Below, piece after piece: positions 23,423 to 32,383 of a DNA stretch of 62,197 bases. The translations under genes and the position numbers were made by a program. Each line of letters starts with the position of its first letter. Positions within the stretch are counted from its first letter, which is position 1. Source of the stretch: VAXT01 sp035318925 (lineage in GTDB: Bacteria > Actinomycetota > Thermoleophilia > Gaiellales > Gaiellaceae); contig DATHDS010000043.1 of assembly GCA_035318925.1 (NCBI GenBank), forward strand, positions 1-62,197, read 5' to 3'. Under the pieces are notes generated by a model. The model saw only the letters and a list, made by a program, of their open reading frames with translations, ran no database searches and had not been told where the DNA came from.

Positions 23423-24931
23423 ATGACCGAGACGGTGTCGAACGCGCACGTGATTGAGACGCAGGCCGACGGCAAGCTCAAAACCTCAACACTCCAGGTC
23501 GACGCGATCGTTAAGGCGCTGGAGGACGAGTCGAAGCTCGTGCTGCACTTCCACGGAGGCCTCGTCAACGCCGCTGCCGGGCGTCGCATTGCCGAAAGCC
23601 TGACGCCGGTCTACCGCGGTGCGGGCGCCTATCCGGTCTTCTTCGTCTGGCACGGCGGCCTGCTCGAGGTCGTGCGCGGAAACTTGACGGAGATCGCGGC
23701 GGAAGAGGCCTTCAGCCTGCTCGAGAAATGGGTGACGAAATTCGCGGTCGGCAAGCTGCAGCAGGTGCCCGGTAGCCGCGGCCTCACGATCGGGGCGCCG
23801 AGCGACTACGAGGTCGCGCTCGAGCTAGCCCGCCGGCTCGAGGGCGGTGAACCTTTCAGCGGGCTCGTCGTCGAGGACAATGTTTCAGAACTCGACTCTC
23901 GGGAGCAGGCGGAGTTCGAGCAGGCGCTTGCGAATGACCCCGCGGCGCGCAGCGTAACGGCGGCGATCGTCGAGTCGGCCCTGGACGAGGACGAGGTCGA
24001 CACTTCGCGAGGAATCGAGGTCACAAGACGGCGCTCGCAAAGGACGCTGATGTCATGCGAGGTCGTCGCAGAGTTCCAGCGCGAGGCAGAGAGAGAGGCA
24101 GAAGGGCAGAAGGGCTTGATCTCCGCGGCCCTGCTTGCGCGCAAGGGCGTTGACGTCCTGCTGAGGGTCGTGGAGCGGTTCCGGCACCACAACGACCACG
24201 GGCTCTACCCGACGGTAGTGGAGGAGATCCTGCGCGAGTTCTACCTCGGCAACGTCGGCGCACACGTCTGGGCGGCGATGAAGGGCGAGACGAAGGACAC
24301 CTTCGACGCCGATCCGCCAACCCGCGGCGGGCGCCACTTCATGTCGCAGCTCGGTGACCTACTCCGGAGCGGGAAACGCCTCGAGGTGACGCTCGTAGGC
24401 CACAGCACCGGCGCGGTCTTCATCGACAACCTGCTCCGGCACGTCGAGCAGATGCGAGACGACGCCGCGGAGGCACTGCCGCCTGACTTCCGCTTCAAGA
24501 ACGTGATCTTCCTCGCGCCGGCCTGCACTTTCGAAGACTTCGCTTCAACCGTCCAGCGCCAGAAGCAGCTCTTTAGGCGCTTTCGCATGTTCGCGATGAG
24601 CGACGAGGCCGAACAGAAGGATCACCTACTCTCGGTTGTCTACCCGCGCTCGCTCCTCTACTTCATCTCCGGCGTGCTGGAGACCGAACCCGACGGCAGC
24701 AGTTCACCTGCCAAGCCGCTGGTCGGCCTGAACCGTTACTACACGAGCGCGGCGAAGACTCCCGAGGCGCTCGTCCTCGGTCGCAAGTTCGTCCTGGCCC
24801 AGAAGACGCGGGTTGTCTGGTCGCCCAGTTCCGGCGGTGATGGCCTCTCGGCGCAGGCATTAAGCCATGGTGCCTTCGACGATGACAGCGAGGTCCGCAA
24901 GAGCCTTGCCTACCTGATCTCCGATGCCTAA
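23423..24931 (+). CDS. Alpha/beta-hydrolase-fold (lipase-like) protein, first gene of caspase operon
   Basis: This protein has about 502 residues from ATG 23423 (GTG 23411 is an alternative). His-Phe-His-Gly-Gly-Leu-Val-Asn near residue 42 resembles a lipase oxyanion-hole loop, and Val-Gly-His-Ser-Thr-Gly-Ala near residue 327 is a nucleophile elbow. Asp and His acids of a triad are available later but not pinned. A long charged helical insert separates the two motifs. There is no signal peptide, so it would act inside the cell on lipids or peptides. The stop overlaps the caspase-like start by 8 bases. In context it is a possible effector or sensor of a caspase-linked defence set; that role is inference. 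Confidence 0.7.
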   Translation: MTETVSNAHVIETQADGKLKTSTLQVDAIVKALEDESKLVLHFHGGLVNAAAGRRIAESLTPVYRGAGAYPVFFVWHGGLLEVVRGNLTEIAAEEAFSLLEKWVTKFAVGKLQQVPGSRGLTIGAPSDYEVALELARRLEGGEPFSGLVVEDNVSELDSREQAEFEQALANDPAARSVTAAIVESALDEDEVDTSRGIEVTRRRSQRTLMSCEVVAEFQREAEREAEGQKGLISAALLARKGVDVLLRVVERFRHHNDHGLYPTVVEEILREFYLGNVGAHVWAAMKGETKDTFDADPPTRGGRHFMSQLGDLLRSGKRLEVTLVGHSTGAVFIDNLLRHVEQMRDDAAEALPPDFRFKNVIFLAPACTFEDFASTVQRQKQLFRRFRMFAMSDEAEQKDHLLSVVYPRSLLYFISGVLETEPDGSSSPAKPLVGLNRYYTSAAKTPEALVLGRKFVLAQKTRVVWSPSSGGDGLSAQALSHGAFDDDSEVRKSLAYLISDA

Positions 24932-26024
24932 ACGCCGAGACGGACGAGACCTGAACGACCTTCACTACGCGGTCGTGGTCGGAATCAACCGCTACCCCGG
25001 CGTGCGAGACTTGAAGTACGCGCGTCGAGACGCCCACGGCTTCAAGAAGTGGTTGCTCTCGTCCGACGGCGGCCGCTTGCCGACCCCCAACGTCCGCTCG
25101 ATCGTTGCTCGCCCGAGGGATGAGAGCGCCTTCAGAACCGCTCGCCAGGCCTGGCCGACGGTGCGCTGGGTAAACGACGCGCTCGAGGACATCAACCTCG
25201 CCGTCACGAAGCACGTACAGAAGGATCCGCGTTGCTTCGAGCGGACACGGCTCTATCTCTACGCCTCCGGCCACGGCATCGCGCCCGCGAACGGCTCAGG
25301 CGCCGTCCTCATGGCCGACGCAGACCTGCAACGCGATGCGCTCGGCTACAACATCGAGCTTTCGCTCTACCAGCGGTGGTACGTCGACTGCGGGCTTTTC
25401 CGCGAGATCGTGATCTTTGCCGACTGCTGTCGGGACCGCTTCTTTACCGCGCCAGGCATGGGTCCGCCGTGGGCAGCCTGCCCCAACCCCTACGGTCCGA
25501 CCCGCTTCGCCTTGGGTTTTGCGACCACGTTTGCGACGAGCGCATTCGAGCCTCGCGACGTGACCAACCTCGACGCGGCGCGTGGCTACTATACGAAGGC
25601 GCTTCTCGACGGACTAGGCGGAGGGGCAGCTGATCCGGCCGGCCAGATCGATAGCACCAACCTCGCGACCTACGTCCGGCTCTCGGTGCAGGCGCTGACC
25701 GAGACGAAACGCTTTGGTCAGCGGCCAACGATGGTCGCTGACCCTGGGGATCCGGTGATCTTTCGGCCACCCGGAGGTCCGGCGCCCGCGCGCCCGCGAC
25801 GCAACGCCGTGATCACGTTTCCGAAGGGCTACAAGGGCCGCGTCACGCTCCGGCGCGGGCAAGAGCGGACCGGTAAGAGCTGGGCCGCGCGGAACGGGTC
25901 GTGGCAGCTTCCACTCGAGGAGGGTCTTTACGCGGTCGTGTCTCAGCGGAGCGCGGATGCAGGGCTCTTCCAGAACGACGGCTTGTTCCGCGTCTTGGCA
26001 AAGGACGTCGATGTCCAGCTCTAA
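24924..26024 (+). CDS. Caspase-family (peptidase C14-like) protein
   Basis: This 366-residue protein has a caspase-like N-terminal domain. It opens with the strand Tyr-Ala-Val-Val-Val-Gly-Ile-Asn-Arg-Tyr and Leu-Lys-Tyr-Ala-Arg-Arg-Asp-Ala. The catalytic His117 is in Tyr-Ala-Ser-Gly-His-Gly, and the catalytic Cys169 follows Asp-Cys in Phe-Ala-Asp-Cys-Cys-Arg. The second cysteine of Asp-Cys-Cys is the usual nucleophile. Residues about 255-366 add a beta-rich C-terminal domain. Bacterial caspase-like proteases are common effectors in abortive-infection systems, activated by a partner sensor. It is flanked by a hydrolase gene and a downstream gene that begins inside its own last codons. Confidence 0.88.
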   Translation: MPKRRDGRDLNDLHYAVVVGINRYPGVRDLKYARRDAHGFKKWLLSSDGGRLPTPNVRSIVARPRDESAFRTARQAWPTVRWVNDALEDINLAVTKHVQKDPRCFERTRLYLYASGHGIAPANGSGAVLMADADLQRDALGYNIELSLYQRWYVDCGLFREIVIFADCCRDRFFTAPGMGPPWAACPNPYGPTRFALGFATTFATSAFEPRDVTNLDAARGYYTKALLDGLGGGAADPAGQIDSTNLATYVRLSVQALTETKRFGQRPTMVADPGDPVIFRPPGGPAPARPRRNAVITFPKGYKGRVTLRRGQERTGKSWAARNGSWQLPLEEGLYAVVSQRSADAGLFQNDGLFRVLAKDVDVQL

Positions 26025-27549
26025 GAAGGCGCGCCTGGAACTGCGATCACCTCAGGCAGGGGTAGAGTTCGCGCTGCTCGACGCACGCTTGCAGCAGGTC
26101 GCGAGTGGCGTCGGAGCGCTCGACGCCCGTGTTGACCCCGGTCTCTACCAGCTTGAGGTGCGTGCCGGCCCTAGCGTCGAATCGCAGCTCCTGAAGCTCG
26201 GCGCCGGCGAGGTTCACCGAGATCTCCGAGTCTCGCTTGCGTTCCCCAGCGCAGCTCCGTTTGAGGGAACGACGACGTCCTACGAAGTGCAGCAGCGGGC
26301 TGCGTTCGAGGGCAGCGAGCGGGTCGCGACCGAAACCGGTCCGCCTGCCGGGATCGTCCTCGTCGTCCGCAACGTTCGCGGCCACGAGGCCACGCCGGTG
26401 GACAAAGCGACGACCACGCGCCTCACCCTGCTTGATCAACGACTCCGGCCAGTCGCTCGCTTTCGTAGTAGCTGGCAGGTCAATTCGAACCAGGGCTGGG
26501 CGAGTTGGAGTCGACGTCTCGAGCCCGGCGCCTACGTCCTTCGAAGCGAGACTCGCGCGAGCGCCCGCCGCCGCTCAGAGACGCTCGACCAGTCGCTCTG
26601 GCTCAGTCGCGGCTGGCAGACGCTCGTCTTTGTGCCAAACACGCCCCTTGGGCCAGCGAGCGGCAGCGCATCAATTCACATGACTCGGCTGGGTGAGCGT
26701 TGGGCGCCCGGGTGGGATCCGATCTCGCAAGAGTCTGCGAGCGCTCTCGAGCTCGCACTCTGGGGCCTGCGCGAAGGGCGAGCCGTTGTATCGGACGATC
26801 TGCTTCGTCTGCTCTTGAACACGAAGTTCACCAACCCGATGCTGGGTATCGTCGGCGCCCATTCACTCTTGCTCGAGCCCCCGTTCAACTCGCGGCGGTT
26901 CGAGACGGTCATAAAAAACCTCAAGCGGCTTCTGCCCGAACATCCCGACGTTGCGGCGCTCTCCTGGCTTGGCGCCGAGGCAAAGCACCGCGCGCACGCA
27001 ACGAGCAAGGCGAAGCAGTTCCCGCTGATCGACATCGGATGGCCGCCGATGCTGGCGGCGGCGTACGCCGGCCTGGTTAGGCTCGACGCTGTTGCGCGCG
27101 GGGGTGTGGCGCCCGGAAGCTTGGCCGAAGCGATCGCACCGAACATCGTTGTTCGTGGTGTCTGGACCTCGTGGCGACCCGTAGCTACCCGCGGCACGTC
27201 CAAGGCGGGGGCGGCACGATCGATTGCAGTCTCCCGCCCGCGACCGGGAGTCGGCCGATCGAGAAAGTCGGCGGCTACGAGCGGAGCGAGAAAGGCCGCG
27301 AAGGCACCGCATCGCCGGCCGCGGTTAGATGCTGGGAGCGCCAGCGGATCTGACATCGCCGTCACCGATGCCGCGGCCGAGCGAGTGGCCATTTACGTTG
27401 ACGAGGTTCAGCGGACGCACGAAGTTGACACCCGACGCGAGGCGATCAATGCGAGCGGCCATGATCAGATCAGCATCGCCACGGGCCTCCCGGTTGCTTC
27501 GGTTGAACGCGCGATCGAGCGGCTCGGCAACTCGTGGCTCAGTTCATAG
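26011..27549 (+). CDS. Large protein of unknown function, third gene of caspase operon
   Basis: This protein has 512 residues from ATG 26011, which lies 14 bases inside the caspase-like gene. Residues 1-220 are beta-rich, with repeated Leu-Asp-Gln-Arg-Leu or Leu-Asp-Ala-Arg-Leu motifs and aromatic Trp pairs, and look like two or three immunoglobulin- or carboxypeptidase-regulatory-like domains. Residues about 220-390 are helical. A strongly basic low-complexity linker (about 400-445, Arg/Lys/Ala/Ser) follows, and the last 65 residues form a helical domain with a possible helix-turn-helix (Ile-Ser-Ile-Ala-Thr-Gly-Leu-Pro-Val-Ala-Ser-Val). It could be the sensor or adaptor of the hydrolase/caspase set. 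No family is recognised. Confidence 0.65.
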   Translation: MSSSKKARLELRSPQAGVEFALLDARLQQVASGVGALDARVDPGLYQLEVRAGPSVESQLLKLGAGEVHRDLRVSLAFPSAAPFEGTTTSYEVQQRAAFEGSERVATETGPPAGIVLVVRNVRGHEATPVDKATTTRLTLLDQRLRPVARFRSSWQVNSNQGWASWSRRLEPGAYVLRSETRASARRRSETLDQSLWLSRGWQTLVFVPNTPLGPASGSASIHMTRLGERWAPGWDPISQESASALELALWGLREGRAVVSDDLLRLLLNTKFTNPMLGIVGAHSLLLEPPFNSRRFETVIKNLKRLLPEHPDVAALSWLGAEAKHRAHATSKAKQFPLIDIGWPPMLAAAYAGLVRLDAVARGGVAPGSLAEAIAPNIVVRGVWTSWRPVATRGTSKAGAARSIAVSRPRPGVGRSRKSAATSGARKAAKAPHRRPRLDAGSASGSDIAVTDAAAERVAIYVDEVQRTHEVDTRREAINASGHDQISIATGLPVASVERAIERLGNSWLSS

Positions 27550-27823
27550 TCGTCTTCTTCTTGGCCAACCATCCGAGCGAAGAAATCCGCCAAACGGAGA
27601 GACATCAGTTGCAACGAGGCGACCGTCTATTGGTGAGTGGCCTCCTGGGGGTACAGCCAGGTAGTAGTCGATCCACCGCGGGTGCGACAACTCTGGTCGG
27701 GCTGCAGCGAGGGGCTGTCGGACACGAGCGCTGCACGCCGCGGGTGATCGCGGGCGCGAAGGCGACGTGAGCTGTGCGAGCGCGGGGAGCGGTGGCGGGC
27801 GCTCGAGGGGAGGGCTAATGGCG

Positions 27824-29005
27824 CTACGCGTCCGGCCGGCCGGACGCGTCCTGCCGCCGGGGCTCGTCGGCCTTGGGGCGGCGCATCAGTAGGAGGATCC
27901 CGCCGTCATCGGTGGGAGGCTGCATCGCAGGTGTGGCGTCGGGCCCCATCGAGACGATCCCTGCCGTAACCCGTGACAGCTCACCAAGCCGACGGTTGAT
28001 ACTCACGGTGACACCCTCCACGCGAGCGAGACATTGGAGCGCGTCCAAGGGGGACTCGACGTACAGGATCTGATTCACGCGGATCCACGGGGCATGGTTT
28101 ATGAGCGTCAGCTTGACGTCCCGATCGCCCTTGCGTTTCCAACTCGCCTGCGCGGGCTGAAGGGCGGTGATTCCCTCACCGACAGCAAACTGCGTGATGA
28201 GAGAGCCGATTGCCTCGAGGAGCTGGTCAACCGCACGAAACGCTAAGTAGTAGCGGCTGAGGCGTTCCTCGGTGAGTACAGAATGCTCGCACCGCTCCAA
28301 GGCGGCGCGACGAGCAGCGTCGTCTGTCATGAGCCGGGCCGTCGCGGAATCCTCGGAGGCTAGGCAGTCGGCCCGGAATTGATCGACTAATGCGTCGAGC
28401 TTTGAGCGATCGTCATCGTTGAGCTCCCCGTGAGCCATGGCAAAGGCACGCCATTCGGCCGAAGCCCATAGGGCGGAGCGCAGCCGGTGAAGGGGTGCGA
28501 TCAATAAGACTGGGTCGAGCTCGAGCACCAGCCCAAGCTGGTCGTCGACCTCCGGAACAAACTGGAGTGACGCTCGCCTCATTTCCATGGGCCACGGCAG
28601 TCGCTGGTTCGGGAAACCGCGGCGAGTAACGCGCGAAGCGTGAGGGTCGAGATGTGGGAGACGGAACGAGACCGGATAGCCAGGAAGCCAGCTACGCAAC
28701 CATTCGATCGTCAGGAGGAGAGCGCTTGCCGATCGGTCAGCGCAATCAAGGAAGGCGCTCGCGTCGGACATGCGAGATAGTTGCTCCCTCTGAGGCAGGA
28801 CAGACAGCCACCAACCAGTTAGCAGCGGCTGGCTATTGAATGAGCCACTCGTGAGGAACATCTGCAGGATCTGGTGGTATGGCGCTGGAGGTTTTTGCTC
28901 ATCGTGGGTCAGCGCGGCCCGTGACTCGTCTGCGAACCGGCGGATAACGGGCGAATCCGACCAGATCTCTCCGACGTAGGCAGCAGCTGAGAGCAGTTCG
29001 TTCAC
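27824..29005 (-). CDS. Protein of unknown function, partner of NACHT-like NTPase
   Basis: This protein has 393 residues from GTG 29005, which overlaps the NTPase stop (TAGTG). It is soluble and helical, with a Trp/Leu-rich N-terminal half (Ile-Glu-Trp-Leu-Arg-Ser-Trp-Leu-Pro) and a C-terminal half with Leu-Thr-Leu-Ile-Asn-His-Ala-Pro-Trp and Leu-Tyr-Val-Glu-Ser strands. The tail is short, charged and probably disordered. I know no family for it. The overlap means it is made together with the NTPase and is probably its partner, either a co-sensor or an effector regulator. The end of the gene contains the 24-base palindrome. Confidence 0.6.
   Translation of the reverse strand: MNELLSAAAYVGEIWSDSPVIRRFADESRAALTHDEQKPPAPYHQILQMFLTSGSFNSQPLLTGWWLSVLPQREQLSRMSDASAFLDCADRSASALLLTIEWLRSWLPGYPVSFRLPHLDPHASRVTRRGFPNQRLPWPMEMRRASLQFVPEVDDQLGLVLELDPVLLIAPLHRLRSALWASAEWRAFAMAHGELNDDDRSKLDALVDQFRADCLASEDSATARLMTDDAARRAALERCEHSVLTEERLSRYYLAFRAVDQLLEAIGSLITQFAVGEGITALQPAQASWKRKGDRDVKLTLINHAPWIRVNQILYVESPLDALQCLARVEGVTVSINRRLGELSRVTAGIVSMGPDATPAMQPPTDDGGILLLMRRPKADEPRRQDASGRPDA
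27826..27849. terminator. 24-base perfect palindrome at convergent gene ends
   Basis: ACGCGTCCGGCC is followed directly by its exact reverse complement, giving a 12-base-pair self-complementary unit. It covers the last codons of the minus-strand gene (stop at 27824) and faces the end of the caspase operon about 275 bases away. Candidate roles are an RNA 3'-end hairpin or a palindromic protein or recombinase site. There is no T-tract. Confidence 0.45.
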
Positions 29006-31593
29006 TACCGCAGATCCTGGCGGGGCGCGAGCTTCTCGAGCTCGTCCACGAGAGCCTTGAGCGCACTTCCATCCGGGCTCTGTGCGAGGTACGTGTCGAG
29101 TTCCGCGCGAGACGCTAACTCCGTGGACTCTCCGTCAACAGCCACGGCGACATCGAGTTCGGCAGTCCTTGTGTCGTAGGCGAGCCAACGGGTGCTTGCG
29201 AGGAAGCCTGGTCCCAAGTTGATCGCTGTCGGTGGAAGCAGCCGCGCCTTGAGACCGTGCCAGCCGATCTCGGCGACCAGTCGGTCGGCCATGGTCGGGA
29301 AGATGTCGTGCGCATAACGGTCCAGCGCGTCTCGGCGCTCGCGGAAGTCGTTCGCAATACGTTCTACGATTTCGTTATCGGTGTGAGGCAAGACGCGTGG
29401 CCCTCCAAGCGCGATCTGGTTCGTTGTGAATGCGAGAACCTCTCGCCAGACTGCGAAGGCAATTGACAGGGGGCCGCCGTCTCCCGGCAGAGCGAAGGCG
29501 TAGAGCGCGTCTTCCAAGACCTCGAGGAAGCGTTCCTCTCCGAGGAGCTCAGCCGCCGGGACGTCCGCCGAAGCTAGCGCGACGTATCGGTGTTGCGGCG
29601 CGTAAGAGACGGTGACGCGGAGATGCTCGGGGTCCAGGCCCTCGGGCCACCGGCCGAGGTGGCGAACGAGCACGTAGCGAATGAGCTCCGGTGTTTCGGC
29701 TGCTCGGTCCCCGGTGCGATCGCGGTCGAGTGGTGCAAGCAGCGCGCAAAGCGGCACACTTGAACCTGCGGCGATCACAAGAGGTGGTGTCACACCTGTG
29801 ACTTCGGCGAGCATTTGCAGTGAGGGTTCCCAGGACGCACCGACTGTTGTAGGTATCCGAGCCGGATCCTGATGGAGTGCGCGAGCGACGAAGTAGTCGC
29901 GAAACGAATCGTGGATGAATCCGACCGCAGCCCGTTCCGCCGAAACCGCCAGCAGGCCAGTTGCCTGAGCCTCCGCCAGAATTGCCTCCGCCGTCATCCC
30001 GCCGAGGTCGTACATTCGCTCTTCGTTGACTGCGTCCATCGCTTGACGTAGAGCCACGAGCCACCAGTAACGGTCAGCCTCGTAGGCTTCCGCCGCAACG
30101 AGATCGAAGGCGACGCGGGTAACCACCTCCAACGCGCCGTCCCTTAGCGCGACATCGGATCGCTCTCGCAACGCTTCGAGCGCGGCTGCGTAGAGCTGCA
30201 TCCGTGTCGTTGGTGCATCGCTCCGATCCCAAAGTCTCAGAGCCATCGTCAGGATGAGCGGGCTCGAAGATCCATCCGGAAGGCGTGTCTGGATCTCGTC
30301 GAGCGCCTCTTCGGCGCGCTCTTTGCCGACGATCGAGCCGGCAAGCTCGATAGCTTCGTCCCTGCCTGGCCCTTGTAGGAAGTAGATCGTTAGCCCGAGA
30401 CGTCTCAGCAAGGCAGCGTCACGGTCGGCCGCACCAAGCATCAAGCCGGGGATCTCTTCCCGTACGCGTCTCAGATCGCTCAGCAACGCCTGGCGGGCAG
30501 AGTCGGCGAGACCCGTCAAGCCATCCAATAGGAGCCAAGCCCCCTCGCTTCGGAGTGCTGCATCGGCGATGCCGGGGCGCACGCGGCGGCCGCTCTGGCG
30601 CTGGATCAAGCGGTCTAGGCGTGGAAGTAAATCTCCCTCGACGTACGAAGCAACTGAGATCAGGAAGGGGAGCCCGCCGCCTTCTGCACGCCGTCGAGTG
30701 AGCACCCTCAGAGTCGTCGACTTGCCACTCCCGGCCGGCCCTAGGAGCCCCGGCATGCGCTCGGGACGGAGGTCTCGAGTTGTAGGTCGTTTGCCAAAGA
30801 AGACTGTTGTGTCACCCTCCTCACTGATCTGAAGATCAACCTCGACGTCGCTCCGAATGACGGCCGGCTCCGGTGGGACATTGGGGTTGTTGCCCTCGCG
30901 AACAACGCTGGAGAGGTAGGCAGCGCGGATCTCGGATCCCCAGCCAGCGCCGCCGTCAATGATTTCGAGGCTGATCCCGAGAGCATTCGCAAGTTCCGAG
31001 CGTGTGAAGGTGCGCTGACCTCGATCAGAAGAGCCGCCGCTTACTGCAATCAGTTGGAAGAGTCGCGCGACAGCATCCTCCGCGTCGCTGGGCGAGCTCT
31101 GAAGTAGCGTCGCCACGCGGAGAAGGGCGTTCGTCAGGAGTTCCGTTGTCCCGCCGGCCCGAGTCCGGAACGAGACGCGGCCGATTGCACCGCGATCGAC
31201 GTCAAGCGTGAAACCAGCTACGTAGGTGACATCGTCAGCGAGGTCTAGGCCCGCCGCATAACGCTCGAGAGCAGGAATGAGTTTGCGCGCCGAATCCCTG
31301 CTGAGTGACGCATCGCTGACGAATTCGAGCGTTTCGGTCGGATCCGGGTTGGTGGCGATCCAGGCGGCGACCACGGCAGCCAGCTCGGCGGGTGGCCAGT
31401 TTCCTGGCTCTGCGCGTGAACGGGCCTGTATGGCACGGCTGTTTGCCTGCGTCGTGACAAGGAGATCGATGATGTCGGCGTCGCCTTCGATCTGCAAGGC
31501 GATGCCGTTCGCTGCCTCGACAAGATCAAGCGCCGCCGCGATGGCGACCGCGTGTTGAAAGCCGACGCCCCGGAGCGTGTCCCACCCCGCCAT
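29005..31593 (-). CDS. NACHT/STAND-like NTPase with PD-(D/E)xK-like N-terminal domain
   Basis: This protein has 862 residues. The N-terminal ~110 residues resemble Cap4-type or DUF4297-like nuclease domains: Gly-Phe-Gln-His-Ala near residue 10, Ile-Glu-Gly-Asp-Ala-Asp-Ile-Ile-Asp at about 35-43, then Ile-Gln-Ala-Arg at 55-58. The last has Arg where the nuclease motif normally has Lys. Walker A is Gly-Pro-Ala-Gly-Ser-Gly-Lys-Ser-Thr (about 285-293) and Walker B is Leu-Leu-Leu-Asp-Gly-Leu-Thr near 355. The remainder is helical with no clear repeats. This matches Avs/NACHT-type antiviral sensors, in which ligand binding drives oligomerisation and effector activation. The effector may be altered or inactive because of the Lys-to-Arg change. 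It is followed by an overlapping partner gene. Confidence 0.78.
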   Translation of the reverse strand: MAGWDTLRGVGFQHAVAIAAALDLVEAANGIALQIEGDADIIDLLVTTQANSRAIQARSRAEPGNWPPAELAAVVAAWIATNPDPTETLEFVSDASLSRDSARKLIPALERYAAGLDLADDVTYVAGFTLDVDRGAIGRVSFRTRAGGTTELLTNALLRVATLLQSSPSDAEDAVARLFQLIAVSGGSSDRGQRTFTRSELANALGISLEIIDGGAGWGSEIRAAYLSSVVREGNNPNVPPEPAVIRSDVEVDLQISEEGDTTVFFGKRPTTRDLRPERMPGLLGPAGSGKSTTLRVLTRRRAEGGGLPFLISVASYVEGDLLPRLDRLIQRQSGRRVRPGIADAALRSEGAWLLLDGLTGLADSARQALLSDLRRVREEIPGLMLGAADRDAALLRRLGLTIYFLQGPGRDEAIELAGSIVGKERAEEALDEIQTRLPDGSSSPLILTMALRLWDRSDAPTTRMQLYAAALEALRERSDVALRDGALEVVTRVAFDLVAAEAYEADRYWWLVALRQAMDAVNEERMYDLGGMTAEAILAEAQATGLLAVSAERAAVGFIHDSFRDYFVARALHQDPARIPTTVGASWEPSLQMLAEVTGVTPPLVIAAGSSVPLCALLAPLDRDRTGDRAAETPELIRYVLVRHLGRWPEGLDPEHLRVTVSYAPQHRYVALASADVPAAELLGEERFLEVLEDALYAFALPGDGGPLSIAFAVWREVLAFTTNQIALGGPRVLPHTDNEIVERIANDFRERRDALDRYAHDIFPTMADRLVAEIGWHGLKARLLPPTAINLGPGFLASTRWLAYDTRTAELDVAVAVDGESTELASRAELDTYLAQSPDGSALKALVDELEKLAPRQDLR

Positions 31594-32383
31594 GGCGAGT
31601 CACTCTACGGAACGGCCTTACCGAGATCTAACACCCGTCGGTCTCCCTTCGGGTTCTCCTTGTGGAGGTCGAGCGTTCCGAGCGTTTCCTGCGACTGCGC
31701 TTGGAAGCGCTCCTCGATGTAGTGGAGACGAAGAACGCTGAGCTGACCTGGTAAGGCGCAAGGAGCATCCGACCGACCTCTAGGGCGCAACCGGGTTTTC
31801 CTTGTCCCGCAGGAAGCCAATGAGCGGATCGCCCATGGTCGCTCGCGAGAGGATAGAGGGCTGGCACCACCGACAGCAACCACTCGACGCCAGGGTACGA
31901 ACTAGGCAAGCCGAACCTTGCCCGCAGTCCCGTCGCCGGTCACAGCCGAGAGGCTCGTGAGCGAAGCCGGGCCGAGGATCCTCATCTGGCTCACTCGCTG
32001 GCGTATTCCCAACGATCGTCAGGCCAGCCCTGCGTGCGTCAAGCGGATGCACCGCGTCGTCGAGGATCCAGGTGACGACTGGCCGGGAACACTCTTCTTC
32101 GAGATAGGCGGCCGGACCCACGTCAGCTCGTTCAGCTTGCTGGGATCAGCGAAGGCGACGTGAAGCGACTGGCGACCGTGTCTTGCCGCAGGTATTGCTC
32201 GACAGCGGGGCGCGCCCCTGCTGCCGGTGACGCCGAGCTTGCGTTACAGGACTGGGAGCCGATGAGCGGGATCACGCTTGGACATCCGAGCTGAAACGTC
32301 TTGTTGTTTCCGGACACACGACGGGTAGGAGACACCGCTTACGCTGGTACGCGGCCCGCTGCGACCCACTCAGAAGGGATGCT
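31594..32383. other. Island right-edge gap without clear gene
   Basis: About 790 bases with no convincing coding region. Open stretches exist (for example 31918-32163 plus strand) but their composition is not protein-like and no family is seen. Base composition is mixed. It marks the shift from defence genes to regulatory and metabolic genes and may be the decayed right edge of the island. AGAAGGGA near 32372 is the ribosome binding site for the next gene. Confidence 0.35.

Noticed and set aside
31918..32163. Possible small gene in the right-edge gap
   Set aside because: The reading frame is short, with no ribosome site and no family-like pattern.
6551..32383. Prophage
   Set aside because: No terminase, capsid, portal, tail or integrase-like protein. 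The TS-like and HMUDK-type genes are phage-related families but lie in an operon with host-type regulators.
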